Shown here piece after piece: positions 30,712-40,446 of a stretch of DNA of 64,000 nucleotides. The stretch covers positions 248,644 to 312,643 of the forward strand of contig NZ_JAMXIC010000004.1 in assembly GCF_027587375.1 (NCBI RefSeq). Direction: 5' to 3'. The stretch's first letter is position 1. The number at the start of each line of letters is the position of its first letter. The DNA is from Arthrobacter sp. B2a2-09. GTDB taxonomy: Bacteria > Actinomycetota > Actinomycetes > Actinomycetales > Micrococcaceae. A program made the translations under genes and the position numbers. The notes below the pieces were generated by a model that worked only from the letters and a program-made list of their open reading frames with translations, was not told where the DNA came from and ran no database searches.

Positions 30712-30806
30712 CAACTGCACAACACCAGTTGGGTTGGCTGTTCGCCGAATGCGGGCCCGCCCCCGAAGGACCGTCGGTCTTCTGACCAAGACATCGGAGA
30801 ATTCTT

Positions 30807-32129
30807 ATGAACCACAACGTGACCCGCAGGTCATTCCTTTCCTTTGCGGCTGCCGGTGCCGCTGTCGTTTCGCTCGCCGCCTGCGGCGGGAACAGTGCCG
30901 CCGGGGGTAGCGCAGCCAAGGCCGCCTACGCTGCTCCCGCGAAGGACCTGAGCGCCGAGCTGAGCTACGCCATCTGGGACGCGGCACAGAAGCCCGCGAT
31001 GCAGAAAATCGTGACCGAGTTCAACAAGCAGTACCCGAACATCAAGGTCACCATCGACGTCACGCCGTCGAAGGGTTCGGCCTACTGGACCAAGATCCAA
31101 ACCCAGGCAAGCAGCAACACCCTGCCGGACGTTTTCTGGATGAACGGCCCGCACATCAAGCTTTACGCGCAAAACAACCAGCTGTTGCCCCTGGACGGCC
31201 TGGTGTCCGGCAAGGCAGTGGACACGGCCAATTATCCCAAGGCCCTCGTGGATTTGTACACCGTCAACGGCGCGTTCTACGGGGTCCCCAAGGACTTCGA
31301 TACCAGCGCACTTTTCTACAACAAGGCCCTCTTCAAGGAAGCCGGGGTGTCTGAGCCGACGTCCAACTGGACGTGGGACGACGTGAAATCCGCCGGTGCC
31401 AAGCTGTCCAAGTTCTACCAGGGCAAGGGTGTCTACGGGTATGCCGGTGACCTCACAGGCGGCCAGACCAGCTACTACAACACCATGATCGAAGCCGGCG
31501 GGACCATCATCTCGACCGACGGCAAGAAGTCCGGATACGACTCCGCCGGCTCCATCGCCGGCCTCCAGTTCTGGCGCGACCTGATCGAATCCGGCGTATC
31601 TCCCTCGATGCAGCAGCTGACGGACACCTCTTCGAGCGACATGTTCACGTCCAAGAAGTTGGCTATGACCATGGATGGCTCCTGGACCGTCGGGCCTGCC
31701 CAAAAGGCCCTTGGGGACGATCTCGGCATTGTCAGCCTCCCGAAGGGGCCGAAGACCAACCAGAGCGTGATCCACGGACTTGCCAACGTGATTCCCGCGA
31801 ATGCGAAAAACCCGGCCGCGGCGCAGGCTTTCGTAGCATTCCTGGGAACCCAGGATGCTGCCAAGATCCAGGCGGAAACCGGAACCGTCATCCCGGCCTT
31901 CAACGGCACACAGGATGCCTGGGTCAAGTCTGTTCCCTCCGCTGACCTCAACGTCTTCCTTGACTTGGCCAAGGATGCCTCGCCTTACCCGGCGTCGGTC
32001 AACACGGCCGCCTGGAATGAACTCGAGAATACCTTGCTGCCGCAGGCGTTCGCCGGGACCAAGCCGGTTGCCGACGTCGCCAAGGACCTTGCCAGCCAGA
32101 TGAATGCCGCGCTGGCCAAAGAATCATGA
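30807..32129 (+). CDS. ABC carbohydrate transporter substrate-binding lipoprotein
   Basis: 440 aa, family 1 (MalE/UgpB-type) solute-binding protein. The N-terminus carries a twin-arginine motif (TRRSFLSF) and a lipobox (SLAAC, Cys26), so it is probably exported folded by Tat and lipid-anchored. Body features include LPDVFWMNGPHIKLYAQ and NKALFKEAGVSEPTSNWTWDD, which contribute to the sugar site in this family. Substrate unknown; a plant or fungal oligosaccharide is plausible from the DUF4091 enzyme downstream. Overlaps the next permease gene by 4 bp. Confidence 0.94.
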   Translation: MNHNVTRRSFLSFAAAGAAVVSLAACGGNSAAGGSAAKAAYAAPAKDLSAELSYAIWDAAQKPAMQKIVTEFNKQYPNIKVTIDVTPSKGSAYWTKIQTQASSNTLPDVFWMNGPHIKLYAQNNQLLPLDGLVSGKAVDTANYPKALVDLYTVNGAFYGVPKDFDTSALFYNKALFKEAGVSEPTSNWTWDDVKSAGAKLSKFYQGKGVYGYAGDLTGGQTSYYNTMIEAGGTIISTDGKKSGYDSAGSIAGLQFWRDLIESGVSPSMQQLTDTSSSDMFTSKKLAMTMDGSWTVGPAQKALGDDLGIVSLPKGPKTNQSVIHGLANVIPANAKNPAAAQAFVAFLGTQDAAKIQAETGTVIPAFNGTQDAWVKSVPSADLNVFLDLAKDASPYPASVNTAAWNELENTLLPQAFAGTKPVADVAKDLASQMNAALAKES

Positions 32130-33076
32130 AAGCCCAGACTCTGACGCCGGCGTCCAAGAGCGGCCGTGCCACCCAAGCAAAGGGGGATCGTCGCAAAGGA
32201 AACTCGAAGTCGGATGGCTGGTGGCCGTGGTTGTTCGTGGTGCCCACCGTTGCGGGCATTGGTGTGTTCTACCTTTGGCCGATTGTCCAGACGTTCTACT
32301 ACAGCTTCACCAAGTGGGGAGTCTTCGGCGGAACCAAGTTCATCGGCCTGGACAACTATGTGCGGATGTTCGCGGATTCCACTATTCCGCAGTCAATCCT
32401 CAATACGCTGATCTATACGGTCGTCGTGCTGATGGGGATTCCCATCGCGGTCATTCTTGCGTCCTTGATCGAACGTCCCGGCCTGCGGTTCGCAGCCCTG
32501 TACCGGACGCTGTACTTCATTCCCTACATCACCATGCCGGCCGCCGTCGGGATCGTGTGGCGGTTGATCTACAACGGTGACTTCGGACCCATCAACTGGT
32601 TCCTGGGCTTGTTCGGGATCCAGGGCCCCTACTGGACATCCACGCCGGGGTTTGCACTGCTCGCCGTGGCTACTGTGGGGCTTTGGATGTCGTTGGGATT
32701 CAACCTCATCATCATCAGCGCGGGACTGCGCGAGATCCCGCGGGAGCTCTTCGAAGCCGCGGAAATGGACGGGGCCAGCCGGGTCCGCCAATTCTTCAGC
32801 ATTACCGTTCCGTTGTTGACGCCAAGCATCTTCTTCGTCACGATCGTCACCGTGATCAGCGGCTTCCAGCTGTTCGATCTTCTGTACGTGATGATGGGGA
32901 AAGCGAACCTGGCCATGCCGCAGACGCAAAGCCTCGTGTACATCTTCTACAACCAGGCCTTCCTGCAGAACGACAAGGGCTATGCGGCAGCCATCGGTAT
33001 CTTGATCCTGCTCATCATCGCTCTTCTGACCGCTTTCCAATTCCGTATCCAGAAGAGGTGGGTCAACTATGTCTGA
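32126..33076 (+). CDS. ABC sugar transporter permease (MalF/MsmF-like)
   Basis: 316 aa, six predicted membrane helices. The EAA loop reads EAAEMDGASRVRQFFSITVP, the contact site for the ATPase. Partner of the permease encoded next; the two overlap by 8 bp. Start ATG overlaps the binding-protein stop. Confidence 0.94.
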   Translation: MKAQTLTPASKSGRATQAKGDRRKGNSKSDGWWPWLFVVPTVAGIGVFYLWPIVQTFYYSFTKWGVFGGTKFIGLDNYVRMFADSTIPQSILNTLIYTVVVLMGIPIAVILASLIERPGLRFAALYRTLYFIPYITMPAAVGIVWRLIYNGDFGPINWFLGLFGIQGPYWTSTPGFALLAVATVGLWMSLGFNLIIISAGLREIPRELFEAAEMDGASRVRQFFSITVPLLTPSIFFVTIVTVISGFQLFDLLYVMMGKANLAMPQTQSLVYIFYNQAFLQNDKGYAAAIGILILLIIALLTAFQFRIQKRWVNYV

Positions 33077-34046
33077 ATCGATGCTCTCAACAAAAAGCGG
33101 CGTCGAATCGCGACGGAGCGGGTCGGCTGCCACGAGGCCGTCTCAAGCTGGAGGCGCACCCTCGGGACCCGCCGGCCGCGGGGCCAAGGGCCGCGGCACC
33201 AAGAGCCAGGGCACCAAAGCCACCAAAGGCGGCAAGCAGGGCTCGAACGTCCTGGCGCACTGTGTACTGGGCATTGGCGGGTTGGCCATGATCTCGCCTC
33301 TCCTGTACCAGATCGTCATGTCGCTTTCGACGAACGCCGAAGTCCAAAGCACGCCGCCCACCCTGTGGCCGAGCGTTGTCCAATGGCATAACTTCGCGGA
33401 TGTCTTCACCTCCATGAATTTCGGTTCACAGCTCTGGGTGACCGTTGCAATCACCGTCATCAGGGTGATCGGCCAGGTTCTCCTATGTTCGATGGCGGGC
33501 TACGCCTTCGCGCGTATGCGGTTCCGCTTCAAAGGGCTCATTCTGGCCATTGTCTTGTCGATCATCATGGTGCCGTCCCAGTTGTTCCTGATCCCGCAGT
33601 ACCAGATCATCCAAAACCTGGGTTGGCTGAACAGCATCGCCGGCATCGTGGCTCCGGGCATCTTCAGCGCCTTCGGCCTGTTCCTGATGCGCCAGTTCTT
33701 CATGGGGCTCCCGGACGAACTCGAAGACGCGGCACGGCTCGACGGCGCCAATCCGTTCCAGATCTTCTTCCGGGTCATGCTGCCACTTGCGGCAAACGGC
33801 CTGTGGGCCCTGGTCATCATTACGGTGCTGTGGTCCTGGAATGACCTCCTGTGGCCTTTGGTGGTGACGTCGACGGCGAACGCCGCACCGTTGAGTGTCG
33901 GGCTTTCGAACCTCCAGGGAGAGCACGCCAACAACTACCCGATCCTCATGGCGGCATCGCTGATGGCCATGGCGCCCATTCTGATCATGTTCCTGCTCAT
34001 GCAGAAGCGTGTCATGGCAGGCATCGGCCGCTCCGGACTCAAGTAG
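33069..34046 (+). CDS. ABC sugar transporter permease (MalG/MsmG-like)
   Basis: 325 aa. An unusual N-terminal ~55-residue extension rich in Gly/Lys/Arg/Ser precedes six membrane helices; the EAA-type loop reads EDAARLDGANPFQIFFRVMLP. No ATP-binding subunit is encoded in the operon, so a shared MsiK-type ATPase encoded elsewhere is probably used, as is usual in actinobacteria. Confidence 0.94.
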   Translation: MSESMLSTKSGVESRRSGSAATRPSQAGGAPSGPAGRGAKGRGTKSQGTKATKGGKQGSNVLAHCVLGIGGLAMISPLLYQIVMSLSTNAEVQSTPPTLWPSVVQWHNFADVFTSMNFGSQLWVTVAITVIRVIGQVLLCSMAGYAFARMRFRFKGLILAIVLSIIMVPSQLFLIPQYQIIQNLGWLNSIAGIVAPGIFSAFGLFLMRQFFMGLPDELEDAARLDGANPFQIFFRVMLPLAANGLWALVIITVLWSWNDLLWPLVVTSTANAAPLSVGLSNLQGEHANNYPILMAASLMAMAPILIMFLLMQKRVMAGIGRSGLK

Positions 34047-34060
34047 GAAGGATCGCAGCC

Positions 34061-35752
34061 TTGACGGAACAGAACCCGGTCCAGCTGGACGGCTGGTCGT
34101 TCGTGCTAGTGGACTCCTTGGAAAAGGTCTACCCGGACGCTCCACCACGGCCGTTCGACAGGACCATCCCGATGTCCGTTTTCCCCGGCGAGACTGCATC
34201 GGTCCAAGTGGCCCTCAGGCCCCCGATGAAGCATGATTTTCGGCTGTCGGGGCCATTGGAAGTTGCAATCGATGGTACGGCGGCAGGGTTTGCCTCCATT
34301 TCGCAGGTTGAACTGGTGCCTTGTTCCTTGGCGGCATTCCCGCAGCATGATGGCGGCTACGACCGGGACACTCCCGGTTTGTATCCCGATCTTTTGCGGC
34401 CTGCCCCGGATGGGCTGATCCAGCCTCTCTATGGGCAGTGGACCGCGGCATGGATCGACGTCGTGGTGCCTTCCGTGGACCACGCGGGCGATCACGAACT
34501 CGGGATCTCGGTGCGGGACATGCAAGGCAACACGCTCTTCAGTACCCACATCGGCGTCACCGTGGTGCCGGTGCAAGCCCCTGAACTGGAGATCGTGAAC
34601 GCCCACTGGTTCCACTGCGACGGTCTGGCGAGCCATTACGGCGTCGGCGTGTTCAGCGAGGAGCATTGGTCGATCATCGATGCCTTCATGGGGTCTGCTG
34701 CAAGGATGGGAGCCAACTCGCTCCTGACTCCGACGTGGACTCCTCCGCTGGACACAGCGGTCGGGGGGACGCGGCTGCCCACCCAGCTGATTGGGATCCG
34801 CGAAGATTCCGGCTATCGCTTTGATTTCAGCAAGCTGCTGCGCTGGGTGAGCCTTTGTGCCAAACATGGCATCCGGTACTTGGAAATCGCCCACTTGTTC
34901 ACACAATGGGGGGCAAAGGCGACGCCGGCGATTTATGTCGAGGCCACGCAAGGCTTGGAACGGCGCTTTGGCTGGGACGTGCCGGCAACGTCCGCCTCAT
35001 ATCGGGAGCTCATGGCTGAACTCCTTCCGGCCCTGCGTTCATTCCTGGCAGAGCACTGGTCGCTTGACCGGGTCATATTCCACATCTCCGATGAACCGGA
35101 GGGCGCCGAAGCCCTGGCGGGGTACCAACAGGCAAAGGGCGTTGTCGCGGATCTCCTGGACGGGCTGACGGTGGTTGACGCCCTGAGCGACTTTGGGTTC
35201 TACAGCAGCGGGGCAGTGCCGAATCCCGTGGTGGCAAGCGACGCCGTGGCACCGTTCCTGGCAGCCGGCGTGAAAGATCTATGGGTCTATTACTGCGTCG
35301 CCCAGGACACCGGCGTTGCCAACCGGTTCATTTCCATGCCTTCAGTGCGAAACCGGGTGTTAGGTCACCAGCTTTTCGCCCTGGCATGTGCGGGCTTCCT
35401 GCATTGGGGATTCAACTTTTACAACACAGCCCACTCGCTGGCGCCCGTGGACCCGTTCAAGGACACCTGTGCCGGAGGAGCTTTTCCGGGCGGCGACGCC
35501 TTCATGGTCTACCCGGGACCGGATGGAGTGCCGTGGGAATCGATCCGTTACAAGGTGTTCGCGCAGGCCATGTGGGACCACCGGGCACTCTCGCTGCTGG
35601 CAAAACTGGCCGGTCGCGAGGACGTGCTGGCGCTTATCGATACGAACGGCTCGGGCGGGAGCCTCGCCATGGACAGCTTCAGCTACGACCCCCTTCATTA
35701 CCGGAGGGTTCGCGAGCTGGTCAACCAAGGAATCGCGCAGCGCGTGGGTTAA
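34061..35752 (+). CDS. DUF4091 domain protein, putative carbohydrate-active enzyme
   Basis: 563 aa, cytoplasmic (no signal). An N-terminal beta-sandwich-like region (~1-170) leads into a barrel-like middle and a C-terminal DUF4091 segment (GFLHWGFNFYNTAHSLAPVDPF ... DGVPWESIRYKVFAQAMWDHRAL). DUF4091 proteins have glycosidase-like folds but no general activity assigned. Position after two sugar permeases suggests it acts on the imported glycan. TTG at 34061 chosen: GGAAGG lies 10 nt upstream and upstream in-frame codons read through the permease gene. Confidence 0.82.
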   Translation: MTEQNPVQLDGWSFVLVDSLEKVYPDAPPRPFDRTIPMSVFPGETASVQVALRPPMKHDFRLSGPLEVAIDGTAAGFASISQVELVPCSLAAFPQHDGGYDRDTPGLYPDLLRPAPDGLIQPLYGQWTAAWIDVVVPSVDHAGDHELGISVRDMQGNTLFSTHIGVTVVPVQAPELEIVNAHWFHCDGLASHYGVGVFSEEHWSIIDAFMGSAARMGANSLLTPTWTPPLDTAVGGTRLPTQLIGIREDSGYRFDFSKLLRWVSLCAKHGIRYLEIAHLFTQWGAKATPAIYVEATQGLERRFGWDVPATSASYRELMAELLPALRSFLAEHWSLDRVIFHISDEPEGAEALAGYQQAKGVVADLLDGLTVVDALSDFGFYSSGAVPNPVVASDAVAPFLAAGVKDLWVYYCVAQDTGVANRFISMPSVRNRVLGHQLFALACAGFLHWGFNFYNTAHSLAPVDPFKDTCAGGAFPGGDAFMVYPGPDGVPWESIRYKVFAQAMWDHRALSLLAKLAGREDVLALIDTNGSGGSLAMDSFSYDPLHYRRVRELVNQGIAQRVG

Positions 35753-35801
35753 ACGACCCCATGACGCCCGCGCATCAACTTATCTAGTTAGGAAAGTACT
35801 A

Positions 35802-36986
35802 ATGGACCTCAAAGTAGGCATCGTCGGATTCGGGTTGCGGTCGTCGTTGTGGCGCCACGCGCACAAGCCCGGCCACGGTTCGGAAGTCACAATCGTTTGC
35901 GATCTGGGCGAGCGGGGCAGGGCCGACGCGGCCGAGAAGATCCCGACGGCGGTAATCACCGACGATTTGGACGTCTTGTTGGCCTCTGGCCTGGACGCTG
36001 TCCTGGTCCTGACTCCGGACAACCAACACGCCGCCGTCGCCGTCCGGACGCTCAAAGCCGGCATCCCCACCTTCTGCGAGAAACCGCTTGACGTCACGCT
36101 GGAAGCAGCTGACCTTATCCTCCAGACGGCCTTCGACACCGGAACGCGCCTCTATGTGGGCCACAACATGCGACACATGCCCGTGGTGGTGCAGATGCGC
36201 GAAATCATCCAGGCCGGGACCATCGGTGACGTCAAGGCAGTCTGGTGCCGGCACTTCGTGGGCAACGGCGGGGATTACTACTTCAAGGATTGGCATGCCC
36301 AGCGTGCCAACACCACAGGGCTGCTGCTGCAAAAGGGCGCGCACGATATCGACGTCATCCATTGGCTCGCCGGCGGATACAGCACCAAGGTGCAGGCGAT
36401 CGGCGAGCTCGCCGTCTACGGCGACGTCGCTTCCCGCCGCGACAACACGGCTCGCCGCATGGGAGATTGGTTCTCCGTTGACAACTGGCCTCCGACCGAA
36501 CAGACGGACCTCGCCGAGACGATCGACGTCGAGGACATCTCGATGATGAACATGGTCTTGGACAACGGCGTACTCGCCTCGTACCAGCAGTGCCATTTCA
36601 CCCCGGACTATTGGCGGAACTACACCGTGATCGGCACCAAGGGCAGGATCGAGAACTTCGGTGACGGCGCGGGTGACCAGATCTACGTTTGGACCACCCG
36701 GACAACTTCCGGCTTCGCCGAGCCCGACCAGAAGGTCTTGGTCCGTGACGGAGAAGGCGGCCATGGCGGTGCGGACCCCTTGCTCATCGCCGAGTTCCTG
36801 CGGTTCGCCAAGGATGGCGGAGCCACTGCGACGTCGCCGATCGCAGCCCGGGAGGCCGTAGCCGCCGGAGTGCTCGCTACCGAGTCCCTGCGCGGCGACG
36901 GTTGCGCGCGCGAAGTTCCGGCATTGCCCGAGGAGCTTGTGGAGTACTTCAACGCCGGCCAGCCAGCCCGGGTCCGGGAACTTTAG
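35802..36986 (+). CDS. Gfo/Idh/MocA-family oxidoreductase
   Basis: 394 aa. N-terminal Rossmann fold (VGIVGFGLRSSLW), CEKPLDVTLEAA containing the catalytic-site EKP motif, and KGAHDIDVIHWLAGG with the conserved D-x3-H. The C-terminal alpha/beta domain ends in VEYFNAGQPARVREL. NAD(P)-dependent oxidation or reduction of a sugar or sugar acid, probably the product of the DUF4091 enzyme. AGGAAA lies upstream of the ATG at 35802. Last gene of the operon; a family A palindrome follows 11 bp after the stop. Confidence 0.92.
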   Translation: MDLKVGIVGFGLRSSLWRHAHKPGHGSEVTIVCDLGERGRADAAEKIPTAVITDDLDVLLASGLDAVLVLTPDNQHAAVAVRTLKAGIPTFCEKPLDVTLEAADLILQTAFDTGTRLYVGHNMRHMPVVVQMREIIQAGTIGDVKAVWCRHFVGNGGDYYFKDWHAQRANTTGLLLQKGAHDIDVIHWLAGGYSTKVQAIGELAVYGDVASRRDNTARRMGDWFSVDNWPPTEQTDLAETIDVEDISMMNMVLDNGVLASYQQCHFTPDYWRNYTVIGTKGRIENFGDGAGDQIYVWTTRTTSGFAEPDQKVLVRDGEGGHGGADPLLIAEFLRFAKDGGATATSPIAAREAVAAGVLATESLRGDGCAREVPALPEELVEYFNAGQPARVREL

Positions 36987-36997
36987 GGCTTCGAGCG

Positions 36998-37063
36998 CCC
37001 AAGTAACTCGCAGTTATTGTCGTTTTGGAGCCTCATAACGACAACTAATGCGAGTCAGTTGGG
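36998..37063. repeat. Palindrome family A, copy 5 (contains the LysR gene stop)
   Basis: Arms 36998-37029 and 37033-37063; outer ends CCCAAGTAACTCGCA and TGCGAGTCAGTTGGG. Read from the minus strand, the right end CCCAACTGA supplies the last codons and TGA stop of the LysR-type gene. Between convergent genes. Confidence 0.9.
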
Positions 37064-38011
37064 CTGAGAGGCGCCGGGTGAGGTGCCCCCGGCGAGTTCG
37101 GTCATGACGGTTTGCAGTGCTTCGCAGACCGTCATGACCGATTTCCGTTTCAGGGTTTCCGGCCTCGCGAGGATGTCGATCTTGCGCACGGAATTCACCC
37201 CCGCCAGCGGACGCAGCACTATGCCCGCGTCCAGTACGCGCTGGGCGGTGAACCGTGGGAGCAAACCTATCGCGCCACCGGCCGCCACGAGCGAGGCCAC
37301 GGTGGAGTAGTCGTTGATGCGGTGCAGGACATCCGCCGGACGCCCACTGACGGCGACGACGGCGGCCAGCACGTCCGCGGGGGAGTAGCCGGCGCGGCTG
37401 GTCACCCAGGGCTGCCCGACGACGTCGGCCGGCCTGAGTTCGCGGCGCGCCGCGAGCGGGTGCCCGGCAGGCAACGCGACATCGAGCGGTTCGTCGGCGA
37501 GCGGGATCACGGCTACTTTGTCGATGGGCCACCCGGGGCTGTGCTCCATCCGGTGCGCCAACACGAGGTCATAGCGTGCCGCGAGGCCAGGAAAGTCTTC
37601 CTGGGCAACGTCTTCGTCGGCGAGCTTCACCCGGGGAACGCTGCTTTCCGGACCCGCGTTCCGCGCGGTGGTCAGCAAGGCCGCGAGCGGAGCGAACAAA
37701 GCCTGGCCCGCACTGTGGAAGGCGCTCACGGTCACGGTGGAGCCGGGGGAGTCGTGGTACGCGCCGATGGCGGCCCGGGCATCGGCCATGGCGCTCACGA
37801 CGGCGGCTCCGGCGTCGGCGAGGACCCTGCCCGCATCGGTGAGCACCAGGGCCCGGCCTTCCTTGCGGGTCAGGGGCACGTCCACTGATTTCTGCAGGAG
37901 TGCGAGTTGCTGGGAGACGGCCGACGGAGTGACCATGAGTGTCTCCGCCACGGCCTTGACACTGCCGAGATCTCCTAGTTCCCTGAGCATTTGGAGCTGA
38001 TGTACTTCCAT
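37055..38011 (-). CDS. LysR-family transcriptional regulator
   Basis: 318 aa. N-terminal HTH (GSVKAVAETLMVTPSAVSQQLALLQ) and linker helix, then an effector-binding domain. Divergent from tdh-kbl, so the likely target is threonine catabolism; the inducer is unknown. Its C-terminal Gln-Pro-Asn and stop codon are encoded by a family A palindrome. ATG at 38011 lies seven nt after a TANNNT -10, with no Shine-Dalgarno. Confidence 0.9.
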   Translation of the reverse strand: MEVHQLQMLRELGDLGSVKAVAETLMVTPSAVSQQLALLQKSVDVPLTRKEGRALVLTDAGRVLADAGAAVVSAMADARAAIGAYHDSPGSTVTVSAFHSAGQALFAPLAALLTTARNAGPESSVPRVKLADEDVAQEDFPGLAARYDLVLAHRMEHSPGWPIDKVAVIPLADEPLDVALPAGHPLAARRELRPADVVGQPWVTSRAGYSPADVLAAVVAVSGRPADVLHRINDYSTVASLVAAGGAIGLLPRFTAQRVLDAGIVLRPLAGVNSVRKIDILARPETLKRKSVMTVCEALQTVMTELAGGTSPGASQPN

Positions 38012-38026
38012 TTAGTAAATGCTAAA
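38011..38026. promoter_or_regulatory. LysR-gene promoter and T-N11-A-type operator
   Basis: TTTAG-TAAATG-CTAAA is a perfect inverted repeat abutting the LysR start. On the minus strand TAGCAT (38024-38019) is the likely -10, seven nt before the ATG. A related half site, GCTAAAC, occurs ~30 bp further toward tdh. This is the usual LysR autoregulation/activation layout. Confidence 0.5.
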
Positions 38027-38126
38027 TCGTTGATTGAGAAAAACCTAGTTGTGCTAAACCGTCCGTGGGGCTTCAATGAAGTGAAACGGCACACAAACGG
38101 CCCAATCCCTTGAGTTAGGAAGACCC

Positions 38127-39173
38127 ATGAAGGCTCTCTACAAGTCCGGTCCCCACGCTGGTTTTGAACTCGTCGAACGGCCCGAGCCGGAGGCAGGTCC
38201 CAGCGACGTCAAGATCCGCGTCATGACCACCGGCATCTGCGGAACGGACCTGCACATCCAGTCCTGGGACGCGTGGGCGCAGAGCATCATCGAGACTCCC
38301 TTGATCGCGGGACACGAGTTCTACGGCGAAGTGGTCTCCGTGGGCGAGGACGTCCGCGACGTCAAAGTCGGCGACCGCGTCTCCGGTGAAGGCCACGTGG
38401 TCTGCGGCATCTGCCGCAATTGCCGTGCAGGCCGCCGCCAGATGTGCATCCACACGGTGTCCGTGGGCGTGCAGCGCGATGGTGCCTTCGCCGAATACGT
38501 CGTCATCCCGGAGACCAACGTCTGGGTCCACCAGGATCCCTCCATTACCCCCGAGCTCGGCGCCATCTTCGATCCCTTCGGCAACGCCGTCCACACAGCC
38601 CTGAGCTTCCCGCTGGTCGGCGAGGACGTGCTCATCACAGGTGCCGGGCCCATCGGACTCATGGCAATCGCCGTCGCGCGCCATGCCGGCGCCCGCAAGA
38701 TCGCCATCACGGACGTCTCGGCTCCCCGCCTTGAACTCGCCCGGAAGATGGGCGTGGACCTCGCCGTCGATGTGTCGAAGATGCGCGTCAAGGACGCCCA
38801 GCTCGAGCTCGGCATGCGCGAAGGATTCGACATCGGCCTTGAAATGTCCGGACATCCCACGGCCCTGCCTGAGATGATCAACAACATGAACCACGGCGGA
38901 CGCATCGCCATGCTTGGCTTGCCCAGCCAGTCCATCGACATTGACTGGGGCAAAGTAGTCACCCACATGCTGACCCTCAAGGGCATCTACGGCCGCGAGA
39001 TGTACGAAACCTGGTACGCCATGAGCGCCATGCTGTCCTCCAACCCCGTGCTGCACAGCCACATTTCCGCTGTCGTCACGGACAAGCTGTCCGCCACCGA
39101 CTGGGAAAAGGGCTTCGAAATCGCACGCGCCGGCACAGGCGGCAAGGTTGTCCTCGACTGGACCGAACTTTAG
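38127..39173 (+). CDS. tdh: L-threonine 3-dehydrogenase
   Basis: 348 aa, zinc-dependent medium-chain dehydrogenase. Catalytic zinc ligands Cys38 ([10 protein letters not shown]), His63 and Glu64 ([10 protein letters not shown]); the structural zinc loop is [18 protein letters not shown] site [14 protein letters not shown]. Oxidises L-threonine to 2-amino-3-ketobutyrate, the substrate of the Kbl enzyme encoded next. AGGAAG precedes the ATG. Confidence 0.95.
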   Translation: MKALYKSGPHAGFELVERPEPEAGPSDVKIRVMTTGICGTDLHIQSWDAWAQSIIETPLIAGHEFYGEVVSVGEDVRDVKVGDRVSGEGHVVCGICRNCRAGRRQMCIHTVSVGVQRDGAFAEYVVIPETNVWVHQDPSITPELGAIFDPFGNAVHTALSFPLVGEDVLITGAGPIGLMAIAVARHAGARKIAITDVSAPRLELARKMGVDLAVDVSKMRVKDAQLELGMREGFDIGLEMSGHPTALPEMINNMNHGGRIAMLGLPSQSIDIDWGKVVTHMLTLKGIYGREMYETWYAMSAMLSSNPVLHSHISAVVTDKLSATDWEKGFEIARAGTGGKVVLDWTEL

Positions 39174-39231
39174 AACGCCGAACTCTAAGACACCGTAAAG
39201 TCCTCCCAAGACCCCAGCACCAGGAGCCACC

Positions 39232-40440
39232 ATGTACTCAAGCATCAAAGACCAGCTGCAGGGCGAACTTGAAGAGATTCGCACCGCAGGCCTCTTCAAG
39301 ACCGAACGCCACATTGACTCGCCGCAAGCCAGCCACATCTCCGCAGGCCAGCTCGGCCAGCCCGCGAACACCGTCCTGAACTTCTGCGCCAACAACTACC
39401 TGGGCCTGGCAGACCACCCGGACATCATCGCGGCCGCCAAGTCCGCCATGGACGAGCGCGGCTTCGGCATGGCGTCCGTCCGCTTCATCTGCGGCACCCA
39501 GGACCTGCACCTGGAGCTTGAGGCCCGGGTCTCAGAGTTCCTCGGAACCGAGGACACCATCCTCTTCTCCAGCTGCTTCGACGCCAACGGAGGTGTCTTC
39601 GAGTCCCTGTTCGGGGCCGAGGACGCCATCATCTCCGATTCCCTGAACCATGCCTCCATCATCGACGGCATCCGGCTCAGCAAGGCCAAGCGCTTCCGCT
39701 ATGCCAACCAGGACATGGCTGACCTGGAAGCCAAGCTGATAGAGGCCTCAACTGGCGAGGCACCGGCCCGGCGCAAGATCATCGTGACAGACGGCGTCTT
39801 CTCCATGGACGGCTACCTCGCTCCGCTCGAGGCCATCTGCGATCTCGCGGAAAAGCACGACGCGCTGGTCATGGTGGACGATTCCCACGCCGTCGGCTTC
39901 ATGGGAGCCACGGGCGCCGGAACCCCGGAACACGCCGGTGTTTCCGAGAGGATCGACATCTACACCGGCACGTTCGGCAAGGCCCTTGGCGGCGCCTCCG
40001 GCGGCTACGTCTCCGGCCGCAGCGAAATCGTCGCCATGCTGCGCCAGAAGGCCCGCCCGTACCTGTTCTCCAACTCCTTGGCCCCGGCAATCGTCGCAGC
40101 CACCATCAAGGCCATTGAGCTGGTCCAGGGTTCGGGCGAACTCCGCTCCAGGCTCTTCGAGAATGCTGCCCTGTTCCGCCGCCGCATGAGCGAGGAAGGC
40201 TTCGAGCTGCTCGACGGCGAGCACGCCATCATTCCGGTGATGTTCGGCGACGCCGTGGTGGCCGCGAAGGTTGCCGACGAGATGCTCCACCACGGAGTGT
40301 TCGTCACAGCGTTCAGCTACCCCGTGGTACCCAAGGGAGCTGCCCGGATCCGCGTGCAGCTCTCGGCAGCACACAGCTCCGACGACGTTGAGGCGTGTGT
40401 CGAGGCCTTCGTAAAGAGCCGCGCCGCCGCGGGGCTCTGA
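39232..40440 (+). CDS. kbl: Glycine C-acetyltransferase (2-amino-3-ketobutyrate CoA ligase)
   Basis: 402 aa, PLP-dependent alpha-oxoamine synthase. [24 protein letters not shown] and the PLP-lysine motif [15 protein letters not shown] (Lys250) are clear. Splits 2-amino-3-ketobutyrate with CoA into glycine and acetyl-CoA. Forms a two-gene threonine-degradation operon with tdh, 58 bp upstream; AGGAG before the ATG. Confidence 0.96.
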   Translation: MYSSIKDQLQGELEEIRTAGLFKTERHIDSPQASHISAGQLGQPANTVLNFCANNYLGLADHPDIIAAAKSAMDERGFGMASVRFICGTQDLHLELEARVSEFLGTEDTILFSSCFDANGGVFESLFGAEDAIISDSLNHASIIDGIRLSKAKRFRYANQDMADLEAKLIEASTGEAPARRKIIVTDGVFSMDGYLAPLEAICDLAEKHDALVMVDDSHAVGFMGATGAGTPEHAGVSERIDIYTGTFGKALGGASGGYVSGRSEIVAMLRQKARPYLFSNSLAPAIVAATIKAIELVQGSGELRSRLFENAALFRRRMSEEGFELLDGEHAIIPVMFGDAVVAAKVADEMLHHGVFVTAFSYPVVPKGAARIRVQLSAAHSSDDVEACVEAFVKSRAAAGL

Positions 40441-40446
40441 GTTCCC

